64,000 nt of DNA, taken from assembly GCF_024746835.1 (NCBI RefSeq), contig NZ_CP080531.1, positions 4,422,001-4,486,000 on the forward strand. The letters are read 5' to 3'. Numbering within the stretch: the stretch's first letter is position 1; every line of letters starts with the position of its first letter. The notes beneath the pieces were generated by a model. It did no database searches. It was not told where the DNA came from and was given only the letters and a program-made list of their open reading frames with translations. The DNA comes from Mesorhizobium sp. AR02. GTDB taxonomy: Bacteria > Pseudomonadota > Alphaproteobacteria > Rhizobiales > Rhizobiaceae. Of the stretch, positions 18,077-26,864 are shown piece by piece. The position numbers were made by a program, and so were the translations under genes.

Positions 18077-20188
18077 TCAGGCAGCCCCCAGGGCGCGATC
18101 GGCGGCGACGTCAGTGTAGCAGCGGCCATCACCTTCCAGTACCGCTGCTTGCCCTACAAACGCCTGCCAGCGAAGCACCGAGACATCGACGTAACCCGGG
18201 TTGAGTTCAATTGCATGGCAGCAGCGGCCGGTCATCTCAGCGGCGATGATCGTGGTGCCGGAACCGCAGAACGGCTCGTAGACGGCCTGGCCAGCAGAAG
18301 AATTGTTCTCGATCGGACGCCGCATGCATTCGACGGGCTTCTGCGTACCGTGGCCGGTCTCGGACTTGCGGTGCGGAATGGCCCAGACGGTGGTCTGTTT
18401 GCGATCGCCCGCCCAATGGCCCTTCCTGCCCTTCCTCACGGCGTACCAGCAATTGTGCGTAATCAGCCCGTCAGCAACGTAGTGGAGGTCTCGGTCCACA
18501 TCCATGGAATAAACGGGGCCACTGAAGGGTGTCGCATCATTGCCGGTGACGGTAGCCCAAGAAAACTCGTCGCCCGAAACTGGCATAGGAAGCTCCATTA
18601 TCTGAGCGAAGATATTGCAGGCCCTTACAAGTCGCGTCGCCTTGCGCGAGAACATCAGCCGCTCACCACCTGTGATGAGCGGTTGATCACGCTCCAGACG
18701 ATGATCCCGAAGCAGCAACGTTGCGCGCGCTGCGAGCGCACTCAGAGAAAGGCTAGCGTAAATGGCGGCGATCATCTCCGGCGACCGCACGCGCTCGGAC
18801 GCTGTCGCCCAGCTGTCAACTTCCCAGTGTGTTGTCGGGATGCCGTATCTGCACGAGAGAACCTGCTCAGCGCACTGCGCCTGGCAGGGGGTGTCATGAA
18901 CCGAAATGATCCACGCCTCCTCGCCCTTGTTGCCGGCAAGGCGAGTGGAAAGACCGAAGCCGCGTGAATTGAATAGGCTCACACGCCCAACGCGCCACCA
19001 GTTGCCGCGGCGCATAAGGTAAACCACCTGCTTGTTTGCGGCATCAGGGTTCAGGCGCACAGAAAAGCGGTGCTCTGGGGTGGCACGAGTTACCCGCCCG
19101 GCGGCCGAGATCGAGTGCATCATGCCGTCGAACTGACGTTCACCGAACCGAGTGATCTCCCGGCCCCGGCGGCGAACGACGCTCTCGTAGGGGTTATACG
19201 AAACCACGAAGTCGCCTTTACGGAGAGTCTCGATAGGCACTGCTTCAGTTTTTGCTGGTTGGGCGCCAGCGCCGCGCTCGACCACCTTCTGGACCATCGT
19301 ACCGGCGGGCTGGCACGGCTCGTGCTGCCAGTGATAGTCGCCCCGGCCGATGACCAGCCGGGTCTTATCCCAGATGATCTGGGCTCGCACGGCGAACCCA
19401 CTGGCTTCGAGGCTGGTGACGACAGAGGCCGAATGAAGGGCGGCGTGCCAGACGTACATGACGTCGCCGGGGAACAGTGCCCATGCCTCGCGCCAATCCG
19501 AGCGGTCGTCATTCAGGACTGTTCCGGTTGCCAAACCTTCGGTGGGAATACCAAGGCGCTCCCGCCAGGCCGGGTCATAGCTGACGCCATAGGGCGGGTC
19601 CGTCACCAGAAGGTGAGGCTTCACACCGGTGAGCACGCGCTCGACATCGTTGGCGTTAGTGCTGTCGCCGCAGATCAGCCGGTGCTTGCCCAGGATCCAG
19701 ACGTCGCCGGAGAAGGTGATCGGTCGTTCCGGCTGTTCAGGGATGTCATCAGGATCGGTCAGGCCAGGATTGGCGGCGCTGGTGAGGGCCGCAATCTCGA
19801 TCTCGTCAAAGCCAGTCAGCGATAGGTCGAAGCCGAAGTCGCCTAAGTCGGCGAGTTCCAGCCCGAGCAACTCGCTGTCCCACCCGGCATTGAGCGCCAG
19901 CTTGTTGTCGGCGATGACCAAGGCTCGTTTCTGGGCCTCGCTCAGGCCGGCGAGTTCGATCACTGGGACCTCACGCATTCCGAGCTTTTTGGCCGCAAGC
20001 AACCGGCCATGACCGGCTATGATACCGTTCGTCCCGTCGACAAGGATCGGGTTCGTCCAGCCGAACTCGCGGATCGAAGCCGCGATCTGCGACACCTGGG
20101 CTTCGGAATGGGTGCGGGCATTTTTGGCAAACGGGATCAGGCCCGATGCTGGCCGATAGCTGACTGCAACGGCTGCTTCGTTGCCCAT
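18077..20188 (-). CDS. ParB-like/DNA adenine methyltransferase containing an intein
   Basis: A 703-aa precursor. Residues 10-95 form a ParB-type nuclease domain (IPFAKNARTH, IIAGHGRLLAAKKLG). The methyltransferase begins near residue 160, with catalytic DPPY at 197-200 and the AdoMet-binding EPFCGSGTT at 638-646, the order of beta-class N6-adenine (or N4-cytosine) enzymes. An intein occupies 292-579 (separate entry). After splicing, HEP joins CWYAVRKG, the normal sequence of this phage enzyme family, and the mature enzyme is 415 aa. In phages such enzymes modify the viral DNA against host restriction. The gene lies one base before terS in the same leftward operon. Confidence 0.92.
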   Translation of the reverse strand: MGNEAAVAVSYRPASGLIPFAKNARTHSEAQVSQIAASIREFGWTNPILVDGTNGIIAGHGRLLAAKKLGMREVPVIELAGLSEAQKRALVIADNKLALNAGWDSELLGLELADLGDFGFDLSLTGFDEIEIAALTSAANPGLTDPDDIPEQPERPITFSGDVWILGKHRLICGDSTNANDVERVLTGVKPHLLVTDPPYGVSYDPAWRERLGIPTEGLATGTVLNDDRSDWREAWALFPGDVMYVWHAALHSASVVTSLEASGFAVRAQIIWDKTRLVIGRGDYHWQHEPCQPAGTMVQKVVERGAGAQPAKTEAVPIETLRKGDFVVSYNPYESVVRRRGREITRFGERQFDGMMHSISAAGRVTRATPEHRFSVRLNPDAANKQVVYLMRRGNWWRVGRVSLFNSRGFGLSTRLAGNKGEEAWIISVHDTPCQAQCAEQVLSCRYGIPTTHWEVDSWATASERVRSPEMIAAIYASLSLSALAARATLLLRDHRLERDQPLITGGERLMFSRKATRLVRACNIFAQIMELPMPVSGDEFSWATVTGNDATPFSGPVYSMDVDRDLHYVADGLITHNCWYAVRKGRKGHWAGDRKQTTVWAIPHRKSETGHGTQKPVECMRRPIENNSSAGQAVYEPFCGSGTTIIAAEMTGRCCHAIELNPGYVDVSVLRWQAFVGQAAVLEGDGRCYTDVAADRALGAA
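18452..19315 (-). other. intein in the phage-type methyltransferase
   Basis: 288 residues, C292 to N579 of the precursor. The N-terminal nucleophile is cysteine (CQPAGTMVQ), followed by the Hint core with TLRKGDFVVSYNP and a block-B-like TRATPEHRF carrying the TxxH pair. The C-terminal end shows VYSMDVDRDLHYVADGLITHN, with the terminal His-Asn and a +1 cysteine. All residues for the standard splicing pathway are present. The middle (about residues 400-545) is longer than in a mini-intein but has no obvious LAGLIDADG motif, so it holds a degenerate or unrecognised insert. The site lies just after HEP in the core of the enzyme, a typical conserved target. Confidence 0.9.
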
Positions 20189-20494
20189 GCCCTGATTCTA
20201 CAGCGGCGGAAGCCACGCTGTAAGAACGACATTTCCCGACATTGTTGCGCTAAGTTACTCGGCAGCGCGATGATCGTCGGCTCACTCAAGAAGGCGCCGG
20301 GTGAGCGAGCGCCGAGGGCCTAGTCTACAAGGTAAGCGAATATTTCTGTCGCCGGATTTTGCGGACTGCAGTGTTCTTTGTTCAATGCCTTCTTATTAAG
20401 GTGTAGCGTTGAGGTGTTTACAGTCATTCAGATGACCATCACGACCGTCACCCATTTGCCGGTCATCGGGAATTGACCGTCATCTCAATGCCGA
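20189..20494. other. gap inside the phage block
   Basis: About 300 bases without a credible gene between the winged-helix gene and the methyltransferase gene, both leftward. It contains three copies of a YGACCRTCA motif (separate entry) and an AT-richer stretch, and probably holds a promoter for the methyltransferase-terminase operon. Confidence 0.4.
20433..20482. repeat. iteron-like 9-bp repeats
   Basis: TGACCATCA and CGACCGTCA lie side by side (20433-20450), and TGACCGTCA recurs at 20474-20482. They may be binding sites of the neighbouring winged-helix protein, serving as operator or origin; this is inference from position. Confidence 0.35.
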
Positions 20495-20878
20495 TCAGGC
20501 CTTGGGACGAGCGCGGGTTTTGCGCTCCTCTCTCCTGGCTTCGTTAAGCGAAATTTGACGGTCCAGAACCGCGTTGATGTGCTTACTCTCGAAGCTGTAC
20601 GAATTGGCCGTGCGCCGGTTCGGGCGCCACTTCCGCAACCAACCGTGGTGCACCAGACCGGCTATGCAAGCGCGCACTGAGCGTTCCTTCATCCCGATCT
20701 GACTGCCCAGACGGTCCTGTGACGGGAAGATCGCACCTGTCTCGGCGTTGGCATGTTGCAACAGCCGGAATGCCACCCGAAACTCGCCAGCGGTGACCCG
20801 ACGATCCATCGATATCGCATCGAGCAGGTCCAACTTTCTGCTCGTATGCTCGCGAATAGATTCCGCCGAAACGTTCAT
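20495..20878 (-). CDS. winged-helix DNA-binding protein (phage replication-like)
   Basis: 127 aa from MNVSAESIREHTSRK. The middle reads GAIFPSQDRLGSQIGMKERSVRACIAGLVHHGWLRK, a clear winged helix-turn-helix of the HTH_36 type found in phage and plasmid replication initiators and regulators. Longer in-frame starts exist but would overlap the next gene. The C terminus is very basic (EARREERKTRARPKA). A role in replication of the phage-like element is likely but not proven. Confidence 0.65.
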   Translation of the reverse strand: MNVSAESIREHTSRKLDLLDAISMDRRVTAGEFRVAFRLLQHANAETGAIFPSQDRLGSQIGMKERSVRACIAGLVHHGWLRKWRPNRRTANSYSFESKHINAVLDRQISLNEARREERKTRARPKA

Positions 20879-20936
20879 TTGATCCACACGGTGCTTCTGC
20901 GGTTCGAGATTCCCCGGCCGAAATCTGCCGAAGACG

Positions 20937-21143
20937 TCATTCCCACGAGCCGAGAATCGAGGAATGTGTCTCGGCGCGACGGCGGCGCTCGCAAGCCTCA
21001 ACGTCAACTACCGAGTACCCAATCTTGCCGCCGAGCTTGTGATAACTCGGTCCGGTCTTGAGGTAGCGCCAGCGCTCGAGTGTCCTAGGGCTTAGTCGCC
21101 AGCGGTCGGCCAGTTCCTGCTGGCTGAGGTAAACGGGGGTCAT
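20937..21143 (-). CDS. excisionase-like helix-turn-helix protein
   Basis: 68 aa from MTPVYLSQQELADRWRLS. The MerR/Xis-type helix-turn-helix (LSQQELADRWRLSPRTLERWR, then GPSYHKLGGKIGYSVVDVEA) is typical of small phage excisionases and AlpA-type regulators. The ATG overlaps the stop codon of the preceding gene (ATGA), so the two are translationally coupled; an upstream ATG in frame is less likely. Confidence 0.8.
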   Translation of the reverse strand: MTPVYLSQQELADRWRLSPRTLERWRYLKTGPSYHKLGGKIGYSVVDVEACERRRRAETHSSILGSWE

Positions 21144-21388
21144 TGTGGGCCCCCCCATTTCGAATGGCGCTTGTGCTGGACATCAAGATCGACGTCGTCA
21201 TCGACTCGTCCAACTTCTGCGGCCGGTAAGGAGCGCACGAAGGCATCCAACTCGTCGGCAAGGATCAGGATGCGCTTTCCGGACTTGCGTGGAACAAGCC
21301 TCTTCTCGGCAAAAAGCCGGTAGAATGACGATCGCGAGATCCCGGTGCGCTTTATGGCTTCGGAAAGAGTCAGGGATATTTCGGACAT
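21140..21388 (-). CDS. AlpA/excisionase-like helix-turn-helix protein
   Basis: 82 aa. The N terminus TLSEAIKRTGISRSSFYRLFAEKRLVPRKSGKRILILADELDAFVRSLP is a standard excisionase-family HTH with a short wing. The tail is acidic. It is the first gene of the leftward phage-like block and overlaps the second HTH gene by four bases. Such proteins switch on excision or replication of integrated elements. Confidence 0.8.
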   Translation of the reverse strand: MSEISLTLSEAIKRTGISRSSFYRLFAEKRLVPRKSGKRILILADELDAFVRSLPAAEVGRVDDDVDLDVQHKRHSKWGGPQ

Positions 21389-21509
21389 TTAAATATCCGC
21401 TGGCCGTATTCGCCGCCAGCACGCAGCCGAGCACCTTTGCTCAGATGCTTGGTGATATTCCGTGGTGTACCGACAAACATGGGGGCCGATACGCGCGAAT
21501 TTCGATGAC

Positions 21510-22349
21510 CTATCGGCCCCCTTGTGCGGCCCATGAATTGGCCTCAGCAGCCACCGCCTTCAGACGCTCGGCCAGGGCGGTTGGAGTATCGACCTTTTCG
21601 TGAAGCGAGAGCACTTCAGTACCATTGGCGGATTGGATTGCGATGGGCAATTTGACGGAGCGAAAGCAGAGGTTCAACGCATAGATGAATTCGGAAAAGG
21701 GTGACGCCATTTTTTCCGGCGCATCGAGAGCGTCGTCAATTGTAGCCTGCTTGAAGGGGCTGATCGGGTGTCCTGCTGACTTTGCCCAATCCCGTAACTG
21801 CCAAAGAAAATCTCGAAATGCGCTGCCAGGCGCGAAGCCGACCTCTTGGTCCTGCTTGATAGCACTCCCGACGCGATCCATGCTGAGGACGAGGCCGTGC
21901 GCAACGTTCATAAGCACGCTTGCGTTTAGATTGACGAGTACAGGTGAATTGGATGGCTCGAATTGGCCTTCGTTTGGCATCACCCAGACATGCTCGCGCT
22001 GTACCGATATGAAGATGGACTCGTACGAGTCCGCTAATAGGGCCTCCAAAGCATTGGCAGCGTCATCATTGCCGAGCAACCCGCCTTCGGCAAAACGAAC
22101 GAACGGCCCGACGGCTTGTTGAATTTCTTCAAATTTGATCCGGGTCTTTGATCTCGGTTCGCTCACGAGCTCCCAAACTTTGCCCCTCAGAAACTGGTTT
22201 GCGATTACTCGCACTTTTCGACGGTCGACAGTCCGCAGAGTTACGCCGTAAATTTCCTGCAACCGTTCAAACTCTCGCTCTGATATCCGCACCGTTGGAT
22301 ACGGTCCTGAATAGCTGACATTCGAGAGTCTCTTTGGGATGGGGGCCAT
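21510..22349 (-). CDS. hypothetical protein
   Basis: A 279-aa soluble protein that I do not recognise. It has no membrane segment and no obvious catalytic motif. The N-terminal 70 residues are basic and mixed alpha/beta (VRISEREFERLQEIYGVTLRTVDRRKVRVIANQFLRGKVWELV). A long helical middle follows (FAEGGLLGNDDAANALEALLADSYESIFIS). It stands alone on the minus strand, about 120 bases before the HTH pair and divergent from the DUF2924 cassette, in the manner of phage or island cargo genes. Confidence 0.6.
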   Translation of the reverse strand: MAPIPKRLSNVSYSGPYPTVRISEREFERLQEIYGVTLRTVDRRKVRVIANQFLRGKVWELVSEPRSKTRIKFEEIQQAVGPFVRFAEGGLLGNDDAANALEALLADSYESIFISVQREHVWVMPNEGQFEPSNSPVLVNLNASVLMNVAHGLVLSMDRVGSAIKQDQEVGFAPGSAFRDFLWQLRDWAKSAGHPISPFKQATIDDALDAPEKMASPFSEFIYALNLCFRSVKLPIAIQSANGTEVLSLHEKVDTPTALAERLKAVAAEANSWAAQGGR

Positions 22350-22612
22350 CTCAGGGGCAGTCCCACTCAGATGAGCCCGTGGCGGGATCGAGTTTTGGGC
22401 CGTTTAAGTGCACGTACACTCTGCATCTCAACGGCATAGGACTCCCTCGGTGCGTCCCTCGCTTCGATGGCTGTGAGTGCTAAAGGAAGCCCCTCGGACC
22501 TGCGCACGATTACAGTTCTTTTCGCGGCGCTCCACAGCAATTCGCTGGTGACTGGAGCAGCTGATTTCGATGGTTAAAGCTCGACTACCAAGAGCTGCCG
22601 GAATCGAAACAA

Positions 22613-22819
22613 ATGCCAGGCCCAAACCCCCTTCATCCGGATCTGATGGAGGCCGCCGAGCGCCGCCACGAATTGGTCGCGATCATTGTCGCGGGGCTCA
22701 TGCGTCTTCGAGTCCGACAGTCAAGCAGACTATCTCCGGAGTTGGAGAATAGTTTTGTCGACTTCGTTCCCAACCAGAGCGGTGGTGCCGTCGAAACTTT
22801 GGCGACGGAGATTGCTTGA
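22613..22819 (+). CDS. small hypothetical protein upstream of DUF2924
   Basis: 68 aa with no recognised domain (HPDLMEAAERRHELVAIIVAGLMRLR). Its stop codon overlaps the DUF2924 start (TGATG), which supports real translation and a role in the recombinase cassette. Short ORFs at this position are common in alphaproteobacterial cassettes of this type. Confidence 0.55.
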   Translation: MPGPNPLHPDLMEAAERRHELVAIIVAGLMRLRVRQSSRLSPELENSFVDFVPNQSGGAVETLATEIA

Positions 22820-23256
22820 TGACCGACAATGTGCTGGCCCGCCTGGCCGAACTGAAGACGATGGACATCGGCGCGCTCAAGGCCAAATGGCGCGACCTCT
22901 TCACCTCGGAGCCGCCACCCTACAATAGGAAGTTCCTGGAGAGCCGGCTCGCCTATCGCATCCAGGAACTGGCCTACGGCGGATTGAAGCCCGAGACCGT
23001 GAAACGGCTCGCGGCATTGGCCGAGCAGCTGGAGCCTCGGCGCTCTGGCGCCAGGAAAGACAACATGCCGGTTACGGGCACGCGGCTGCTGCGTGAATGG
23101 CAGGGCGTACAGCACATCGCCACAGTGCTGATCGACGGCTTCGAGTATCAGGGTCGCCCCTACAAGTCGCTCTCCGCGATTGCGCGGACGATCACCGGGA
23201 CGCGCTGGAATGGCTGGCTGTTTTTCGGCTTGCGAAGCCAGAAAAGTAACGGGTGA
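22819..23256 (+). CDS. DUF2924 protein
   Basis: 145 aa, member of DUF2924 by its layout: an N-terminal helical part (LAELKTMDIGALKAKWRDLFTSEPPPYNRKFLESRLAYRIQELAYGG) and a C-terminal segment with TRLLREWQG, FEYQGRPYKSLSAIARTITGTRWNGWLFFGL. Genes of this family sit next to large serine recombinases in alphaproteobacterial mobile islands. The biochemical role is unknown; the C-terminal part suggests DNA or chromatin binding. The recombinase start overlaps its stop. Confidence 0.85.
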   Translation: MTDNVLARLAELKTMDIGALKAKWRDLFTSEPPPYNRKFLESRLAYRIQELAYGGLKPETVKRLAALAEQLEPRRSGARKDNMPVTGTRLLREWQGVQHIATVLIDGFEYQGRPYKSLSAIARTITGTRWNGWLFFGLRSQKSNG

Positions 23257-24587
23257 CGACGATGACACTGCCCCCGCAAAAGCAAGTCATCAGAAAACTC
23301 CGTTGCGCGGTCTACACGCGTAAATCGAGCGAGGAGGGACTCGACATGGAGTTCAACGCCCTCGACGCCCAGCGGGAGGCCTGTGAGGCTTACGTGGCCA
23401 GCCAGCGAGCGGAGGGATGGGTTCCCGTGCCCGACCGCTACGACGACGGCGGCATCTCCGGTGGAACGCTGGAACGGCCGGCGCTGAAGCGCTTGCTTAA
23501 GGATATCGAGTTCGGGCTGGTCGACGTGGTCGTCGTCTACAAGATCGATAGGCTCTCCCGTTCGCTGACCGACTTTTCGAAGCTCGTTGAGATCTTCGAG
23601 GCCAATGACGTCACCTTCGTGTCGATCACCCAATCATTCAACACTACAACCTCGATGGGCCGGCTCACACTCAACATCCTGCTGTCCTTCGCACAGTTTG
23701 AGCGTGAGGCGATTGGCGAGCGCATCCGCGATAAGTTCGCCGCGTCGCGGCGCAAGGGCATGTGGATGGGAGGCAACGTGCCGCTCGGCTACCGCGTCGA
23801 AAGCCGCAAGCTGATCATCCAGGAGGACGAGGCCGCAACAGTGCGCATGATCTTCGACAGGTTTCCCTCCGTTGGCTCGGCGACGACGCTTGCACGAACG
23901 CTCAACGCCGAGGGTGTGACCAGCCGCGGTGGCAGGCCCATCGACAAGGGCTATCTCTACAAGCTGCTGAGCAACCGGGTCTACATCGGCGAGGCCGTCC
24001 ACAAGGGCACGAGCTATCCCGGCGAGCACCAGGCAATCATCAGCCTCGATCTGTGGAACAAGGTGCGATCGATCATTGCCGAGGACCCGCGCAAACGAGC
24101 AGGGCATTGTCGCCGGCAGACACCGGCATTGCTCAGGGGACTGATCTTCGCGCCGAACGGCTATGCCATGACGCCTGCCCACACCCGGAAGAAGGGGCGT
24201 CTGTACCGCTACTACGTCACCACCAGTGTGCAGAAGCTCGGCCCTGAAACCTGCTCGGTGAAACGGCTGCCAGCTGCCGAGATCGAGGCTGTAGTGATCG
24301 ACCAGGTGAGGAAGATGCTTCGCCAACCGGAGATCATCGTGAAGACTTGGGCAGCTGCAAGAGTCGAGGACGACGCAGTCACCGAGGGAGAGGTTCGCGA
24401 CCGTCTTGTCGAGTTCGACGTACTCTGGGACGAACTCTTTCCAACGGAGCAGGCTCGTATCATTCAGCTGTTGGTCGAGCGCATCGAGGTCGATGTCGAT
24501 GGCATCTCCATCCGCCTGCGAACCGAGGGCATGACAAGCCTCGTGGCAGAAATGCGGGCGCAGGCGACCCTTGGGCGGGCCGCATGA
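23253..24587 (+). CDS. large serine recombinase
   Basis: A 444-aa integrase-type recombinase. The catalytic domain has CAVYTRKSS with the nucleophile at about S25, VVYKIDRLSRS and FAQFEREAIGERI. The recombinase domain (VPLGYRVESRKLIIQEDEAATVRMIFDRF) follows, then a zinc-ribbon-like region (LLRGLIFAPNGYAMTPAHTRKKGRLYRYY) in which the usual CxxC cysteines are absent. The GTG start overlaps the DUF2924 stop; an ATG lies three codons later. It probably integrates or excises the mobile unit in which it sits. Its attachment sites are not identifiable here. Confidence 0.92.
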   Translation: MTTMTLPPQKQVIRKLRCAVYTRKSSEEGLDMEFNALDAQREACEAYVASQRAEGWVPVPDRYDDGGISGGTLERPALKRLLKDIEFGLVDVVVVYKIDRLSRSLTDFSKLVEIFEANDVTFVSITQSFNTTTSMGRLTLNILLSFAQFEREAIGERIRDKFAASRRKGMWMGGNVPLGYRVESRKLIIQEDEAATVRMIFDRFPSVGSATTLARTLNAEGVTSRGGRPIDKGYLYKLLSNRVYIGEAVHKGTSYPGEHQAIISLDLWNKVRSIIAEDPRKRAGHCRRQTPALLRGLIFAPNGYAMTPAHTRKKGRLYRYYVTTSVQKLGPETCSVKRLPAAEIEAVVIDQVRKMLRQPEIIVKTWAAARVEDDAVTEGEVRDRLVEFDVLWDELFPTEQARIIQLLVERIEVDVDGISIRLRTEGMTSLVAEMRAQATLGRAA

Positions 24588-24979
24588 TGATGGGCACCGA
24601 ACTGAGCGATGACGGCAAGATCCTCACCGTTCAAATTCCAATGGCCATTCGCAAGCGTGGCGGCCGCAAGCTCGTGATGTCGCCGAACACTATCGAGGGA
24701 TGGGCGCCGACACGTCCGCGCATCGACAGTACGCTGCTGCGCGCCGTGATCCAGGCCTTTGCGTGGAAGCACCAACTGGAGACCGGTCAGTTCGCCACGA
24801 TCTCCGAACTGGCCGAGGCCAGGAAGCTCGACCGGTCATTCATATCCCATATCCTTCGACTAACGTTGCTGGCCCCGGATCTGGTCGAGGCAATTCTCGA
24901 CGGGCGCCAGCCTCCGACGATGCAATTGCAGCAGCTGGTGCGAGGCTTTCCGGTTGAGTGGGAACGGCAGCTCCCCTGA
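24584..24979 (+). CDS. recombinase-associated HTH protein
   Basis: About 131 aa; three consecutive ATG codons offer starts, and the first overlaps the recombinase stop (ATGA). The C-terminal half contains a helix-turn-helix typical of this cassette (QFATISELAEARKLDRSFISHILRLTLLAPDLVEAILDG), similar to the HTH of ParB/KorB-type proteins. The N-terminal part (ILTVQIPMAIRKRGGRKLVMSP) is basic. It is the last of four coupled genes and probably an accessory DNA-binding partner of the recombinase. Confidence 0.75.
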   Translation: MMMGTELSDDGKILTVQIPMAIRKRGGRKLVMSPNTIEGWAPTRPRIDSTLLRAVIQAFAWKHQLETGQFATISELAEARKLDRSFISHILRLTLLAPDLVEAILDGRQPPTMQLQQLVRGFPVEWERQLP

Positions 24980-25049
24980 CGAACGTCAGCAGTTTCTAGG
25001 TTTCAGGTTCGCGCCGCTAAGCTGACAGCCAGGTATATCGGCTGAACGA

Positions 25050-26864
25050 TCAAAACGGGCCAGAATAATCCTCCGCGTTAGTATCAGCGCCGGGTCCAGG
25101 GGTAGCCGGCGTCGATGCTGATCGCTTAATTGCCTGGAGAAGGTCCCGCCAGACATGGGCTGGCACCGGCAGGCGATGACTGCGGCAAGCGGTGAGCAGA
25201 ATCGGCCAGTGACCGAACTCGATGACCGACAAGGCATCGTAGTGGCCATTGGATTTGACCTCCTCGATTACGAAATCTAGCGTATCGCGGGTGCCCTCGG
25301 TCACCGGAATTCCTGTCAGGGCAGCTCCATGATCCCCGTTGCCCAGATAGAGGTTCGCCTCGCTGTCCTCATCCGGAAGCCAAGTCTGGAACGTGCAGTC
25401 GCCAAGCGCCTTTGCCTTGAAATCTGAAATCTCGTCGATCACTTGTTGATAGCCGCGGGCCGCGGCCCACAGCGCCAGCATGGGATAGAGGATGCTGGCT
25501 TCGCTAGACTGCCGGCGATATTCTTCGCTGCGCTCGGCAGGATGCTCGACGAGATCCCAATACGAACGGCTGGTCGTGGGGTACGCGCCGTGCGACATAT
25601 ACGCGAAGATGATGCGGCTGGTCAGTCCCTCAAGCCATTGGTCGATCGCGCCATGAAAGCGCTCTCGCGTCGCCAGCAGCGTAAATGCAAGCGAGATATC
25701 AATCGCTTGCCAGTCGCCGATTGGCGACAAAAGGGCGCGGTTATTCGAGACAATTTCGACGAGCTGGTTGCACAGAGTGTCGATCCGCTCGACGAGAATT
25801 CTGTTTATTTCGGCAAGTGCCGATGGATGTGCCGCTAGCACTGCGTCCGTCAGTACCACCGGTTGCCGACCTGGCGACAACTGCCAAACCATCCAAAGTC
25901 CGCGCAGAGCGAGCCGGCCGACCAGCTCGAACAATTTGATATTGATATCGATCGAGGCATGGGAGTGGATCGCCGTCGAAAGAGCATGGCGTGTAGCGGC
26001 GAACGGTAAAATCTTCTTGGTAAACAGCTCTTCCCATATGGCGAAATGAAGCTCGATCATCTCACTCAGAACGAGACTTGCATCTTCCGCGGCTCGCCCT
26101 GTGCGCACGACATCAGTGCGAAGTAGGTGCCACACTACCAGCAGCGCGCGCTCGCTTGCACGATAGGGCGCTTCAACATCGTCAGCCTCACGCCCCCAAA
26201 CGAACATGATCCACAGGCATATATTGATCAGCCGTGCCTGCGAAAGCCGAATGGCTGGGCGATCACCTGGGGTCGCGATCAGCGCGCGCAGCAGCCGTTC
26301 GAAATGGTTCATTGAAATATCAGGCTCCTCGACCATCGCAACGGCCTTCCGCAGATGGCTGCGCAATGGCGCCGCCAGCAGTTCCTCACGCAGAATGCCG
26401 TCAAGGATGACTTGCGCCAGGATGTCACCGTTCCATTCCTCGAAACTGATTTTTTCCGTTGTGTTTCGACGGATATAGCCGGTTACCTCGGCCCGCACCT
26501 GCTCATCGATCGCCCCACCGAAGCAGAGGCAGATTGCGATCGGCAGATCAGAGTGTTCGGGTGGTATTCGACTGGTCACATAGACATCAAGGATTTCATC
26601 GAGCGATGGTCGCAAGCTTTGCGGTGACGCGGTATTCCATTCCCCCCGATCGAGGTCGCCAGACTTGACGGAAAACAGGTGAACGCGCCGCACGCCATCT
26701 CGCCCTTTGCCGACCGCGCCTACATCGACGCCATATTGTCGTGTGCCCCGGCCTGGTCGTGAATAGACGACAAAGCCGAGTTCTGTCAGCAAATCAGGAA
26801 GCACCGCGTCGAGTTCGCCGCGCTCGCGCAGCGACGCAAGATATTCGCGGATCACGAGCTTCAT
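25050..26864 (-). CDS. putative PD-(D/E)xK-like nuclease fused to a large helical region
   Basis: A 604-aa protein. The first 75 residues read like a restriction-endonuclease fold: E28 in LLTELGF, D47 in YGVDVGAV and the strand VHLFSVKSG with K67. The usual acidic residue of (D/E)xK is a serine, as in some Mrr-like variants with altered motifs. The remaining 500 residues are mainly helical without known motifs. The start overlaps the stop of the 598-aa gene before it by four bases (ATGA), so both are made from one message. The context next to a Lamassu-like operon suggests defence. Nuclease assignment is from motif spacing only. Confidence 0.6.
   Translation of the reverse strand: MKLVIREYLASLRERGELDAVLPDLLTELGFVVYSRPGRGTRQYGVDVGAVGKGRDGVRRVHLFSVKSGDLDRGEWNTASPQSLRPSLDEILDVYVTSRIPPEHSDLPIAICLCFGGAIDEQVRAEVTGYIRRNTTEKISFEEWNGDILAQVILDGILREELLAAPLRSHLRKAVAMVEEPDISMNHFERLLRALIATPGDRPAIRLSQARLINICLWIMFVWGREADDVEAPYRASERALLVVWHLLRTDVVRTGRAAEDASLVLSEMIELHFAIWEELFTKKILPFAATRHALSTAIHSHASIDINIKLFELVGRLALRGLWMVWQLSPGRQPVVLTDAVLAAHPSALAEINRILVERIDTLCNQLVEIVSNNRALLSPIGDWQAIDISLAFTLLATRERFHGAIDQWLEGLTSRIIFAYMSHGAYPTTSRSYWDLVEHPAERSEEYRRQSSEASILYPMLALWAAARGYQQVIDEISDFKAKALGDCTFQTWLPDEDSEANLYLGNGDHGAALTGIPVTEGTRDTLDFVIEEVKSNGHYDALSVIEFGHWPILLTACRSHRLPVPAHVWRDLLQAIKRSASTPATPGPGADTNAEDYSGPF

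Noticed and set aside
18237..18452. 71-codon minus-strand frame in the methyltransferase
   Set aside because: Out-of-frame shadow of the methyltransferase C-terminal domain.
24212..24463. Frame opposite to the recombinase C terminus
   Set aside because: Antisense shadow with serine-rich low-complexity sequence.
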